Shown piece after piece: positions 13,905 through 25,102 of a stretch of 64,000 nucleotides of DNA. The stretch lies in the NCBI GenBank assembly GCA_963971285.1, contig OZ020261.1, positions 372,001 to 436,000 of the forward strand, read 5' to 3'. A program made the translations under genes and the position numbers. Source of the DNA: Astropecten irregularis. Its lineage: Eukaryota; Echinodermata; Asteroidea; Paxillosida; Astropectinidae. The notes under the pieces are model-generated. The model worked only from the letters and a program-made list of their open reading frames with translations, made no database searches and had not been told where the DNA came from. Positions within the stretch are counted from its first letter, which is position 1, and each line of letters starts with the position of its first letter.

Positions 13905-14690
13905 CCAGCTCAGCATGCATGCATCCATTGGCCATTGAATTTTTTGCAACCTTCTGATATCTGCCTGGTTTATTGGCACCCTGCTCACACCAGCCACCCA
14001 AATTATTTTAACCTTTAGGTATCGTAGGTACCCTTGTACCCCATTCCTTAGCTTTCTAGCGCTAACCTGTACCCCTGCGTGCATACAGAGCAACTATTAC
14101 AAACTCAGCATGCATACACCCATTGGCCATTGCATCCATCCGCTTGCAAAATTCTGATGTCAGCCTGGTTTTATTGGCACCCCTGCTCACACCAGGTCAC
14201 CCACATTTACCATTTGGCAATCGTAGGTGCCCTTGTACCCATTCCTTAGCTTTCTAGCGCTAACCTATACCCCTGCGTGTATACAGAGCAACAAATTTCA
14301 AGCTCAGCATGCATACACCCATTGACCATTGTATCCCTCCGCTTACAATAATCTTATGTCAGCCTGGTTTTACTGGCACCCCTGCTCACACCAGGTCACC
14401 CACATTTACCCTTTGGCTATCGTAGGTGCCCTTGCATCCATTCCTTAGCTTTCTAGCGCTAACCTATACCCCTGCGTGTATACAGAGCAACACATTTCAA
14501 GCTCAGCGTACATACACCCATTTGGCCATTGCATCCCTCCGCTTGCAACAATCTTATGTCGGGCTGGTTTTATTGGCCCCCCTGCTCACACCAGCCACCC
14601 ACATTGTAACCTTTAGGTATCTTAGGTGCCCTTCTACCCATTCCTTAGCTTTCTAGCGCTAATGTGTACCCCCTGCATACAGAGCACACA
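13905..14690. repeat. four-copy 199-bp tandem repeat
   Basis: GCTTTCTAGCGCTAA occurs at 14051, 14249, 14449 and 14648 (spacings 198, 200 and 199). Each unit also carries CTCAGCATGCATACACCCAT and CTGCTCACACCAG. No gene is seen in it. Confidence 0.92.
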
Positions 14691-14699
14691 TGGATGCCG

Positions 14700-15170
14700 T
14701 ATAAATCCCCTCCTCGGGCCCCTACCTTGCTTCCCCTTTCCGTCTGCTTATACGAGTCGACATGATTGCGTGTAGAGAGAGAAGCGTCTAATTATGTATG
14801 CATGTCCATGAAAGGTCTTATCGTTAGGATAGTAAGCAACTTCCATAGCATTATTTGGAGGTGCACAGGGATCACAGTAGCCAACCAGGTACACCTGTAC
14901 CTTGTTTCTGATAGTCTAAGACCTAGTCCGATTAACGGCTACGCCCTTTGCTAAGACAGTGACGTGATGCCCGTAGCAACGGCCTTAAGAACAACTGGAA
15001 GCGGTAGCCGTAAAGGTGAACTTCGATCCTACTTTTTTGCAAACTGGATCTGACTCATGTCTAGTACACTGACTTGATATCATTACACGCGCACAATCGA
15101 AACTTGAAATGACTAAATATAATGTATAACAAGCTTTTACACAGTATCCTCCAACGGAATAACCGGGGTC
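14700..15170. other. no gene recognised
   Basis: Short open frames only, with no domain or splice structure. Confidence 0.35.
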
Positions 15171-15312
15171 GATTTCACCAAACTCATCGTAACTTACTGT
15201 CACTCGTAGGACTTATGATGCATTGTAGTCCTACGTAGGATAGAACCCCTACGGTTGGTTATCTTTCGTAACTCGAGTTACGATCGATCGTAGGGCTTCG
15301 TGAAATCAACGC
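15171..15312. repeat. dispersed foldback repeat I
   Basis: GTCGATTTCACCAAACTC at the left is inverted as TTCGTGAAATCAACGCC at the right. The interior is rich in TCGTAGG and CCTACG and contains GATGCATTGTAGTCCTACG and GTTACGATCGATCGTAGGGC. Copies at 48293-48420 and 61593-61690 share the GATTTCACGAAGCCCTAC end. Confidence 0.6.
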
Positions 15313-15744
15313 CTGATGTCTTTACTGCATTTCAACTCGCATTAAGTAATACATTAGTGTTTGCCTTTTATTCTGTAATTGCGCAATAACTTGTTCGTGA
15401 AGTAAGTCAATGAAAATATCCAAGGTGCCATTTCGGTTGGGAATCAACCCTATAAAATTCAAATTCCATACTCTTTTTCACTGCTTGTAATTTTGAAATC
15501 ATGTACTGTATAATTCTAATTTGGTAGTGAAAATGGAGGAGTGGAATGTTCGCGAAACACGAAACAAATCATCAGGGGAAATCAGATTTTGACCAAACGT
15601 TGCGAGTTTGTGCGTTGACTTAAGTCACCTTCCGCATCAATACCTTCTTTTGTCCACCGTTTATTCTAAGCTCTTCTATGATCGGCCTACTCGTTCTAAA
15701 CACGTACATTCGAATCCCTTTCTAGAGACGATCAGAACATGAAT

Positions 15745-16057
15745 GGTAACATTCCCAAACATAAATGCTCACAGATTTACAAATAACTTTCAGGGTATTA
15801 AGATGGTCCTGGTAGAAACAAGCCGTTAGAATATTTTTACCTGAAATCGTGTATTTATATAGAAAGAGTAAAATCAAACACCAAAAAGATTATTTGATAT
15901 TGGCAAGATTGAGTCGGGTTTTCGCTATTTTCTCGGGACTTAAATGTCCGTTTGAGCTCAAATTTGCACGGGTTTATCATTTCATGTACATGTTGGATTT
16001 GACACGCTGTGAGTGCTGTTCTGTGACTTTTACCAATCGTGTACTTTATCTATAAAG
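15745..16057 (+). mobile_element. TTAA-type MITE, subfamily B2 (partial)
   Basis: Contains the B2 signature GGTAACATTCCCAAAC, TTTCAGGGTATTAAGATGG, GTGTATTTAT, GAGTCGGGTTTTCGC and ATTTCATGTACATGTTGGA, seen intact at 30203 and 46134. The terminal AGGTA motif is lost. Confidence 0.6.
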
Positions 16058-16460
16058 AGGTATGTTATGGTAGCTGACAGTTAACTGCCATTTTCTTTTT
16101 TGCAGGAAAGTGTAGTGCATGTTTGTACTTGAAGGTTATTTGTGAGCAACGCGGTGTATTTTATGCAGGTAGGTTTTTGTCAAGTGCGGGAACGATTTTA
16201 AAATCAAATTGACATTTTGTCCAACTATACTACCACACGTGACCGCACAAACCTAATTGCACCCGGCAACATGCCAGATAATTGTTATTTTCTGTAGTAC
16301 CAAAGTGATTTCTGCAATCAGAAGCAAGCCATGAGCATTTGTTAAGAAGCTGTGAAACGCAAAACGTACCTACGTTAAATGTCGAGGTGCTCTAGGGGGT
16401 TTGAAAAGGGTCACTGCTAGTAACACGAGTGGACTATCAATGCACAGCACGAGCAATATA

Positions 16461-16890
16461 CAGGGTGTCCCAAAAAACGCAACACTTAGTGTCGAGAACT
16501 ATTATTTAAAAATTTAACTGTTTATCACTTCAAGATTCAGATATATGATACAGCCATGTCTTGGCTATCGCCATGTAGAATTTAAACAAAATAAGACCGA
16601 AATTGAGGGAAAAACTAAGACTAAATTACCCAACCTCAAAATCCGATTTTCATCTTTCTTTCAATACACCTTATGTGTATTGACCAATTCTAGAATACTG
16701 CAAATTTGTTTTTAAAGAGTACTCTTTCAATTGGTCATATTTTCGCAAATTTCAGCCCGATTTTGCTTATATTCTACATTGTGATAGTCAAGATATGGTT
16801 GTATCATATACATGAATCTTAAAGTGATAAGCATTTAAATTTTAACATAATGGTTCCCGACAAAGTGTTGCCAGGTTTTTAGGGACACGC
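16461..16890. mobile_element. Tc1/mariner-like palindromic MITE
   Basis: The left arm CAGGGTGTCCCAAAAAACGC, preceded by TA, is inverted at the right end (TTTTTAGGGACACGC). Arms match for about 150 bp (TTTATCACTTCAAGATTCA against TGAATCTTAAAGTGATAA). There is no open frame, so it is non-autonomous. The right terminus is degenerate. Confidence 0.7.
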
Positions 16891-17022
16891 ACAGCTTAAG
16901 TACTTGCTTCGGTGTATAACATTTACATTATACAGACTAAATTCAGCACGAAAATCTGTTTTTCTACGATTGTACCCCTAGTTAGAAAAGGTCACGATTT
17001 AATATCTTTCATGTATTTACAG

Positions 17023-17229
17023 CGTGTCTATCAAGCGAAGCTTACTTGGCCTTGGCTGTGTGTCATCTACGGCTCACCACCCCGAGGCACCTGCTATAAT
17101 TCCCCCACTATCCTCAGCGAAGACTGGCCCCTTGATACCGCCGTACAAATCACCGACTTGACCGTGAAAGCATTGCAATCATCAGCCCCGAGCCCGCGCA
17201 CCGATGGGAAATTGACTGCCTCCCCTTAA
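17023..17229 (+). CDS. candidate terminal exon, unrecognised
   Basis: After a plausible acceptor (ATGTATTTACAG, 17011-17022) an open frame of 68 codons runs to TAA at 17227-17229. GC content and third-position C use are much higher than in the flanking AT-rich DNA, which is why I list it. The predicted peptide includes WPWLCVIYGSPPRGTCYNSP and ILSEDWPLDTAVQITDLTVK. I recognise no family. A second frame is open for 45 codons, so the frame is uncertain. No partner exon was identified. Confidence 0.28.
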   Translation, partial: RVYQAKLTWPWLCVIYGSPPRGTCYNSPTILSEDWPLDTAVQITDLTVKALQSSAPSPRTDGKLTASP

Positions 17230-17289
17230 TACAATTTGGCAAATCAACAATTTCAAAATGCCCGCACCGTCTCTACAGAGACTGCATAA

Positions 17290-17580
17290 AGGGATAGCAC
17301 ATGATTAGTAAAATCTCAAAAACAAGAAAAAGAAGTAGAAATGAAAGAAAAAATAACAAAAACATAAACAAGACAAAGAAGTACAAATTAAAGAAAACAT
17401 ATCAAGAACAACAAACAAGAAAAAACAAGAACATTAAAAAATCAAACAAAAATTAAAAAGAAACAGGAAATGTAAAGGATAGAAACAAAAAGGAAACAAA
17501 AATTCAAGAACAAAAAATGAAAAGAAAAATAACAACAAAAATTATAAGTAAAACGACAGACGGAAAAAAATATACATCAA
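17290..17580. repeat. A-rich low-complexity tract
   Basis: Degenerate AACAAGAAAAA / AAAACAAAAA repeats on the plus strand, with no coding potential. It could be an old poly(A)-like expansion. Confidence 0.75.
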
Positions 17581-17973
17581 CATCAACAAAGTAACAATAT
17601 ACCTAATTAGCGATCAGAGAAAGTGACATATTTAATTTCGCCGTTAATTTCACGTTTTCTAGAAGTGGCTAATGATGTTTACTTTAAGGTAATGAAAATA
17701 TGGCTAATAATCTAGTAATTATTAATTGATTCCTTCCTCATGTTGCTCGCATAAAACGTAACTGTAACATTTGAACTGTTTAAGCGAATAGGCACAAATA
17801 TCACAATAAAGCTAAACACCTCGTAATATATATTTTGAAGGTTTGCATGTTGAAGTGTAAGGGAAAATGTACGGAGGCCTGCCATCTATCCAATAGATGG
17901 TTCTGCAACGAACACACAACTAACAGAGCACAGTACCTATCTTCTCGTTGCCAAAAGACTTCCTGCATGTTAA

Positions 17974-18330
17974 AGGTAGCATCATACTTTGGTAAGAGAC
18001 CAAAACAGAAATGTTCACAGATTTACGTATAACTTACAGGGTATGACGATGGTGGTGGTAGAAACATACTGTTAAAATTGTTCCGCTTGGAATGGTGTAT
18101 TTATCCAGAAATTAGTCAAACAACGACTGAAAATCTTTTTGATCTGTTAAAATATCAAAAATAAAAGAAAAAACACTTAAGAAATACTGTGGCAGTTTTT
18201 CGCTGTTTTCTCAAACAGTGGGCAACGTATGGGACTGAAATGTTCACAGATTACTTTTACTGTATCTTCCTTGATATTTTTGCCCACGAATCTGTATTTC
18301 TTTGACAAAAACCAAAGTATGATACTACCT
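17974..18330. mobile_element. TTAA-type MITE, subfamily B, complete copy
   Basis: Complete 357-bp copy flanked by TTAA (17970-17973 and 18331-18334). Termini AGGTAGCATCATACTTTGG and the complement CCAAAGTATGATACTACCT. The interior carries AGAAATGTTCACAGATTTAC, GTGTATTTATCCAGAAATTA and GTATGGGACTGAAATGTTCA. It is the reference for the other B copies in this window and has no coding capacity. Confidence 0.85.
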
Positions 18331-18620
18331 TTAAATGCACAGTGGTCACCTGCGTTAGTCATGATTTTTTATTTCAATCATTCAAATTGTCTGTTTTTCA
18401 AAATGCATATCATAACATTAAACTGTAAAGACTTCATCAAACCTTGCTTTTAAGTTTTTCCACAAATCAGAGAACGACGGTCAACTTTCTGCGCGTTTCT
18501 TCGGTTTTTAATTGGGATTGATTCAATTAAACTTTGTCACGGTTACAAAAGAACGTTATCAATTTTAACCTGTGAACCGAAACTGAGCAGAGCCGTCTTT
18601 ACTTTTAACAATTGTGTATA

Positions 18621-18927
18621 CAGGGTGAGTCAAAAAAAAGTTGACCGGGATTGGTGATGTTTTTCAAAACAAACAAATGACACTCAATTTTTATTTAAAT
18701 GTTAAGTAAAGTATACATTTAACGAACATTCCCTTATGGTTATTAGAAAAAAAGAATGAAACAAATTGATAATTCTTAAGATGAGCTATGTCTATTTTAT
18801 TAAAGGTACTCATTTTGCAAAAGAGAGTGTTTTTCAAAACAATAAAATGACAATCAAACTTCTACTTTACTGTATTTTTGAGTGTAATTCTTTTTTAAGG
18901 ACCATCTATCCTTTTGAACTCACCCTG
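18621..18927. mobile_element. mariner-like MITE with TA duplication
   Basis: Ends CAGGGTGAGTCAAAAAAAAG and TTTTGAACTCACCCTG, flanked by TA on both sides (18619-18620, 18928-18929). Subterminal GTTTTTCAAAACAA repeats occur twice. The 307-bp element has no transposase. Confidence 0.75.
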
Positions 18928-18939
18928 TATAATTTCTAT

Positions 18940-19135
18940 GGTTAGATTTCTATTTGAACACGAATGGACGGAGCCCTTAATATATCTATAATATTCTGGC
19001 ATACTGTCTTTCCATTCCATTTCTGTTCTTTTTATATCCTCATATTTAAGCACAGACCCCTGGCGTAAAATCCTTTCTATGTCCGGTAGCATGACGATAA
19101 AGAGTTCGAGCAGGCGATCGGTAGAACAAGATTAA
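18940..19135 (-). pseudogene. possible coding relic, unrecognised
   Basis: On the minus strand a stop-free stretch bounded by TAA near 19133 reads through LLELFIVMLPDIERILRQGS and EDIKRTEMEWKDSMPEYYRY. Its residue composition looks protein-like, unlike the neighbouring repeats. It runs into the end of the mariner-like MITE, whose terminal CAGGGTGAGT contains a donor-like GTGAGT. No family recognised; it may be an exon remnant or chance. Confidence 0.22.
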
Positions 19136-19139
19136 ACCA

Positions 19140-19386
19140 GGGCCTTTTTCTAAACATCGGCTTCGGCTCAGGCTCCGGCTCTGGCTCTGTCATTCATATC
19201 ATGCTGATAGGTTGAGATTTCCATTGAAGCTGAAGCTCAGTTTTCCTTTTCAAACTAGAGAATCTACTTCTGAACCGCAGCCAAAAGCCTCTTTTTTGAT
19301 ACCCGTCATTTTACAATGGATTCACGAATCGGAGCCAGAGCCGGAGCCGGAGCCAGAGCCGGAGCCGAGGTTTCTAAAAGGCCCCA
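19140..19386. mobile_element. hexamer-armed MITE, copy 2 (short arms)
   Basis: Left end GGGCCTTTTTCTAAAC then GGCTTCGGCTCAGGCTCCGG; right end CGGAGCCAGAGCCGGAGCC then GGTTTCTAAAAGGCCC. The centre has AGAGAATCTACTTCTGAACC and GCAGCCAAAAGCCTC. The arms are only a few degenerate hexamers long. Confidence 0.78.
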
Positions 19387-19629
19387 GGGCAGGATACTGA
19401 TGCATGATAGATAGGGAAGTGAATAGGCAGTGTCATTGACGTGTGTATTATCCCAAAGGTGGAGTGCAGGAACACGTGCAAGATTCACAATCAGTGCAGA
19501 GTACAGCATGCATGTATAATAAAGGCAAGTTAAAGGGTAACAATCTGATAAGAATCAGAAACACGGATTGTCTCTGCTCTGGGAACTTCCTAAATGTATA
19601 CTATCTGCAAGGATCATCCAAAATAACTC

Positions 19630-19760
19630 CTGATGAGGACTAGAGCAGGCTAGTCGAAACGTTGAGACCTTACGAGAAGTACGAACGGAATAGAAGTGCG
19701 AAAGTACGATCGATTCCTACGTGGTTTCAGCAAACCGATTCACATACCAATTGTCACTAT
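19630..19760 (+). repeat. half copy of foldback M with hammerhead-like core
   Basis: CTGATGA (19630-19636), stem GACTAG/CTAGTC (19638-19643, 19650-19655) closed by AGCAGG, then GAAAC (19656-19660), followed by GTTGAGACC as in the 12.5-kb copy. The right end reaches CAAACCGATTCACA. Confidence 0.55.
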
Positions 19761-19924
19761 GCAAAGCCTCAAATCTTTCTCAAAATAACTCTGGCTTTGC
19801 ATATTCTTTCCAACTAAATTCCATAATAATCAAATGTAAAACATGTATTTGGACACCTAAAATACTGTATCAGCTAATTCTGGTTGTTGCATGTTAGGAT
19901 CGAGCCGAAACGTATAAATAATAT

Positions 19925-20275
19925 AATATCCGCGGTAACAAACCAAAACAGAAATGTTCACAGATGTACGCATAACGTAAAGGGTATAAAGACGGTAATG
20001 GTAGAAACATACTGTAATATTTGTCTGCCTAAAATGTTGCATTTATTCAGAAAATAGTAAAACAAAACACCAACATTCTTGGAAAGATCAAACATGAGAT
20101 ACCTGTTCCCACATAATAGGCGTTTTAATTGCCACCGTTATCGCTGTTTTCTACAGTTTTCAATGATCAATTAAGCTGAAAATGTCACAGGTTTGTTTTT
20201 ATGACATGACAAATCGAATTATGAGCAGCCTGCAGCTGCTCTGTCACCTTTATCAATGTTGTACATGCCCTTTAA
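19925..20275. mobile_element. degenerate TTAA-type MITE relics
   Basis: The first part matches subfamily B (ACAAACCAAAACAGAAATGT, GGTAGAAACATACTG). The last part ends in GTTGTACATGCCCTTTAA, the inverse of the TTAAAGGGCATGTACAAC terminus at 48877. Confidence 0.5.
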
Positions 20276-20659
20276 AAAGCAAAAATATTATTGTTTTCGA
20301 AAAAAAACGATCATCGATTTCGTTAACAGGTAAGGGTAAAATTCATGCATTTCAAAATGTAGATTATCGAAATGAATACTATCTTCCGAGAAAAATCAAT
20401 ATGGCCAATTCGTCATACTGCCTTTAACTTTAAGTCCCAGGTCCCTAGAAAATGCATCTCCACATTATCATTTCCCCCTACACGAAGGCACAGGGCAGCG
20501 AGCATTTCCAAGGGATGTGCTCTGCCTGCTGATCCTCGAGAAATATCATCCCATAGGCTCACTGCAGTGGGGCCATTATCCGCTGTTTTACGTTGATTTA
20601 AGGTCGGTTTTATCACATTGATATATGAAATACAACCAGCCATTTCGCAGAGCTGAGAA

Positions 20660-20885
20660 TTTCACGGTATTTTCAAATCTATTCACATCAGTTTTGGTTT
20701 TCACCCAGAGATCAAAACTGTTTTCGCTCGTTGCATTACTAATTTCCGGATAAATACAGCATTTTAGGCGGAAAAAATTTAATCGGTATGTTTCTGCAAG
20801 CATCATCTTCATATCCTGACAATTTTATGTAAATCTGTGAACATTTCTGTTTGGGTATGTTACCAATCCTGTACTGTACCTCTAA
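20660..20885 (-). mobile_element. TTAA-type MITE B2, partial, inverted
   Basis: Reads as the reverse of the B2 left half: GAGATCAAAACTGTTTTCG, GGATAAATACAGCATTTTAG, AATCTGTGAACATTTCTGTT, GTTACCAATCCTGTACTGTA. Confidence 0.6.
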
Positions 20886-21364
20886 ACAAAAAATGCACAA
20901 ATTTTGCTCCCTCATCCAAATGCACAGAGGATAACTACGCATGGTTTCAGGTAGCTCAGTATGCCTATATGCGTATTAATAAGTTAACGAAATACGGTGT
21001 CTTTTTTAGTAACGGCTTCACAAAACCAGGAACAGATTTGGCTAACCACAGATTTGCAAAAACTGCAGCTCTATTCGAAGCCAAAGAAATGTTCCTGATG
21101 CTATACGTTATAGGTTTATGCAGCTGTAACGGTGTTCAAAGTCCAGCACATCATGTACAATCGTGTACCCTCCTCTGGCTACATGTATATGCATGGGCGA
21201 AACCACTGCTTCAGATATCTATGTTATAAGCCACATGTGTACATAATGTGAGCACCTATTAACCATCTCTGGGGTACAGATAGTATTCAAAAATTGTCAC
21301 AAAAATTGTCACAAAACCGTTATAATTTATATGTTTGCAGTAAAACTAATTAAATTGATTTTAA

Positions 21365-21720
21365 AGGTAGTATCATACTTTGGTAGTATACCGAAAAAGA
21401 AAACTTCACAGAGTTACCTATAAGTTACGGGGTACAAAGATGGTGATAGCAAAAACATACCGTTTAAGGTTTTCTGCCTGAAATGCTGTTTTTATCCAGA
21501 AAAGAGTAAAACCAGTGACCAAAATGATTTTTGATCTATACAAGATAAAAAATAAAAGAGAAAAGACTTAAGAAATACTGTGACCGTTTTTAACGGTTTT
21601 CTCAAAAAGTGGGCACCGTATGGGACTGCAATTTGCACAGATGACTGTTACTGTATCTTCCTTGATATTATTGCCCATGAATCTGTATTTCTTAGACAAA
21701 AACCAAAGAATGATATTACC
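21365..21720. mobile_element. TTAA-type MITE B
   Basis: Starts AGGTAGTATCATACTTTGG after TTAA (21361-21364) and ends CCAAAGAATGATATTACC followed by a mutated TTGA. About 356 bp, close to the 17974 copy in length. Confidence 0.8.
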
Positions 21721-21739
21721 TTGAATCATCATATAACAA

Positions 21740-21890
21740 TTAACAAGAGAAACTGACTGAATTTTAAAGCCATTGGAAAGTGAACAAGAGTCAGAAGCCA
21801 TGAAACCGCGCACATAACGCTATATCCCAGGGATCTTTTCATTTATACGCACAGCTTTCGGAATACTCCAACCTGAAAAACAGTACATGG
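21740..21890 (-). mobile_element. relic of tRNA-like foldback element
   Basis: GAAACTGACTGAATTTTAAA and GGAAAGTGAACAAG are the reverse of the SINE tail. They are followed by GTCAGAAGCCATGAAAC and CTATATCCCAGGGATC, which also flank the element at 58719. The tRNA-like part has been deleted. Confidence 0.5.
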
Positions 21891-21899
21891 GGATCACTC

Positions 21900-23015
21900 A
21901 AAGAGGATGCGCCTTTCTCATAAAGGAATTATTTCAATCGTTACGAATATACGGTCACAGATCATTCTTATGCAATGTCACAGCTGCAGGGTCACAACGT
22001 TATACACCAAGATGACGAGAACAATTGGGGGTCATCACTTCAAACAAAAGCACATTATTTAAATAATGTTTATTAAACATTCAAATATAGTGTTGAACGT
22101 AATGGAAATGGGCAATAATGTAAGCTATTTTGCCAATAAATGCCTATAACAATCGAACGTTTGGAAAAAAAATTTGAATTTGTTCACGTCGTAACTGTAG
22201 ATGATGTTTTGCAACATTTGCCCTCCCATGCAAACAACATTGTAAATAAACCAATGATAGAAATATGACTGCATGCCTAAATACATGGGAAGTACCATCT
22301 GTTCTGTAATATAGTGAAATATTTCAGTTACAGCTTTTCATAGCAGCTGTTTGGAAGTCTATCGACCTTCTATATTGTATGCAAATTGGAATCTCCATAT
22401 TCATGAGCAAAAATGTTTCATCAAAGTATAGAATGAGTCAGCTGAATCTCCCTTGCGCATGCCGCCCGGGGATTGCGTATTCCCTTTTTTACATGTATCT
22501 TTCAGTCGCACAAAAGAAAAGTATTTTTCGTACCAAGCTATGCCTTTCAAATGTCTCATTATAAATTTTCTTCTATGTTTTCCAGGGTTTATCTTTTTAA
22601 AGCCACCGAAAAACTAGGAAAAGACTATAGCCATCTTTTAATGCAAATTTTACAATGAGCTTGATAGAAAATTACTCCGTAGAAGCCGTTTGAAATTATT
22701 TCATAATACCCTACTTTCCAGTTTTCTGATTCTTTTCTCAGTCTGACATAAAATAACTTCTATTTGATTCTTAAAAGCGAAAACAGTATTCGCACAATTG
22801 CTCTTAAATCTCTAAGGGAAGGGGGATGGTGCGAGGGCTGCATTTTCAATTGCCAGTCTGAGACAGTCTGATAACACTCGGAGGCAGCTCAGCTAATCCT
22901 GTCCCACAGATGGGATCTGTCTTGCCAAGATGTAAATTCCAATACTGTCCCAAGACATTATCAAAGGTAGAACTGGCTGTGATGTCTTTTTTTGGAACAG
23001 AGGGTTCAGTTTTAT
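21900..23015. other. no gene recognised
   Basis: AT-rich; short open frames only, with no recognisable motif. Confidence 0.35.
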
Positions 23016-23019
23016 TTAA

Positions 23020-23360
23020 AGGTAGTATCATACTTTGAAAGCATACCGAAACAGAAATCTTCACAGATTTACGTATAACTTACGTTGTATAAAGATGGTG
23101 ATTGCAGAAACACACCGTTAAAAATAATTCTGCCTAAAATGCCGTATTTATCCAGAAGAGAGTAAAACATTTGATCAAAATTATTTTTGATCTTTTAAAG
23201 ATCAAAAATAAAAGAGAATACGCTTGAGAAATACTGTGGCTGTTTTTCACTGTTTTCTCTAAAAGTGGGCACCGTATGGGACTGAAATTTTCACAGATTA
23301 CCGTCACTCACTGTATCTTCCTTGATATTTTTTCGACAAAAACCAAAGTATGATATTACC
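23020..23360. mobile_element. TTAA-type MITE B
   Basis: AGGTAGTATCATACTTTGA follows TTAA at 23016-23019; the right end CCAAAGTATGATATTACCT is followed by TTAA at 23361-23364. Confidence 0.82.
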
Positions 23361-23565
23361 TTTAAATTCATACATGTATAATTGTTTTACAAAATTAATA
23401 ATAATCCAGCTTGGAATGTTATTAGAATTTATGTCGATACACACTGTAAAGAGAAAACTCAAGCAACGTTTTGTGCTTTTGATTTTGGTTTGCCTATTCA
23501 TTATTGTGTTGAATTTGCTCCATTTGAAGTCAGTCGGTGTGCCTTTTTTCGTCATGTATAATCGA

Positions 23566-23700
23566 TAAAGCTCCTGCTAGGATCGAAATGCGTCAGGCCC
23601 TCCTTACCCATAGCATTTTACAAAGTTCAGGTCATTATTTTGGCTTATGGGCAATTTGCAGCAGTTATAACTACTTGTATTTACTTGTATTTCAATTTTT
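23566..23700 (+). repeat. dispersed repeat F, partial
   Basis: TCCTGCTAGGATCGAAATGC, GTCAGGCCCTCCTTACC and TCAGGTCATTATTTTGGCTT match the F copies at 11.9, 27.5 and 57.6 kb. Confidence 0.55.
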
Positions 23701-25100
23701 AAAGTAGCTATCTCGAGTATAACAGCAATTCACAGAAAATCTTTCACAACTGTTTGGGTTCCAATGTGAATTTAAGAAAATATGAACTTTCGGACCCAAA
23801 ATGAGCAGTGTTTTTTTAATGTCCTTAATGATCTCGTGAAGATACCTTTCGTCGTCACAATTACTATCAGTTCAGTATTTATTTAAACCGAATTATACAG
23901 TGTGAAGACTGTATTGTAAAAAAATATATTAACAGATTAAATGTCTGCTAAGTGCCAAATGACAGCGTTGCACCAAAATGTAAAGGATTTGACATATTGA
24001 GCACCATAATCAGAAATCTACAGTCGTCTTTGGCAGTGGTATCTCTCAGAAAGCAAACACTTTGGTGTCCTTGCCAAGTGTTGTTCAAACAATGAGCTTT
24101 TTTAAGATGGCGTCGCACTTAGTTACACAAACAATGCATGCTGGGATATTCACCAGACGTGAGGTACTGTCATGCAGAGCCGCTAGTTCAGTGTCCGCCT
24201 ATACAAACACACTGCAAAGGTAAATTACTAATTGGTCCCGCCTCTCTGCTGGTTCCCGTTTAAAAGAGAATAGCAATATCATAAGCTCATACAACTGGCT
24301 CCCTGCTAACCGGATTTGCTAGGATAAACCTGCCAACAAAATCTATACCGAGTTCAGCTGCTTGGCTGCTTAAAGGTCTTAGGATCTAAGCTAAGTAGAT
24401 TTGCATCGCAAAGGATTGGCAGCCCAGACCCATTGGGATATTAAATAAGTTTAGCTGGTTTTACGTACCCATTACAGAAACAAACTAACCAGATTTGCTT
24501 TATAAAATCGAGGTACCGGCTAAAAACAAAGTCTGTATTGAAATCAGCTGGTTCGCAGCTCGTCATCGTGCCTTGAATGTGTTAATTAATTGGCAATTCT
24601 CCCAACCTGTCTTACACAATATGCATATTGGGCAGGTGTATTTAATTAGTGAATGAATACCTTTATCACAAGTAATCAGCTATGCGCTTAATCACAGAAT
24701 AAACATGGCAAGTAAAAGGAGTCTATAGTTTCTTTCCATTAGAGAATGATTTACAAAATGCTACAAGTAACTTCATGTTGTAGTGATGTGTTAAAAAAAT
24801 TCCAAAGATGAAAAATATCGTATTTTAAAGATAAAACTGTTTAAACAAATGTTATGTGTTGTGGCATTTTGTTTTAAGTTTAGTAAGGCAAAAGAAAAAC
24901 TCGTCAAATTCCTCAGCATATAATGATACATTTCTCAGAAATCATGTTAAAAAGCGAAGCACATTTCAACACGGATATGTTTAAAAGCAAATAAACAACT
25001 TCATTTAAACACGATTCCAAAATGCCATAAAAAGACCGCAGGTAAAACGGCGGTTTTTGCAGTGTTGTCATAAGTTTCAAAGTTTGGATTTCCACCAGCA
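23700..25100. other. no gene recognised; possible promoter-like patch
   Basis: Mostly unannotated AT-rich DNA. One patch is listed separately at 24092. Confidence 0.35.
24092..24165. promoter_or_regulatory. possible YY1 plus ZNF143/THAP11-like motif pair
   Basis: AAGATGGCG (YY1-like) lies about 30 bp from CAATGCATGCTGGGA (resembling the ZNF143/THAP11 site). In vertebrates both are core-promoter motifs. No exon was found nearby, so a chance match is quite possible. Confidence 0.18.
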
Positions 25101-25102
25101 GG

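Noticed and set aside
16461..16890. Mariner transposase gene
   Set aside because: Only inverted arms are present; no DDE-type open frame.
20413..20643. 76-aa minus-strand frame considered as a transposase fragment
   Set aside because: No catalytic motif or alignment I can defend; left as unassigned sequence.
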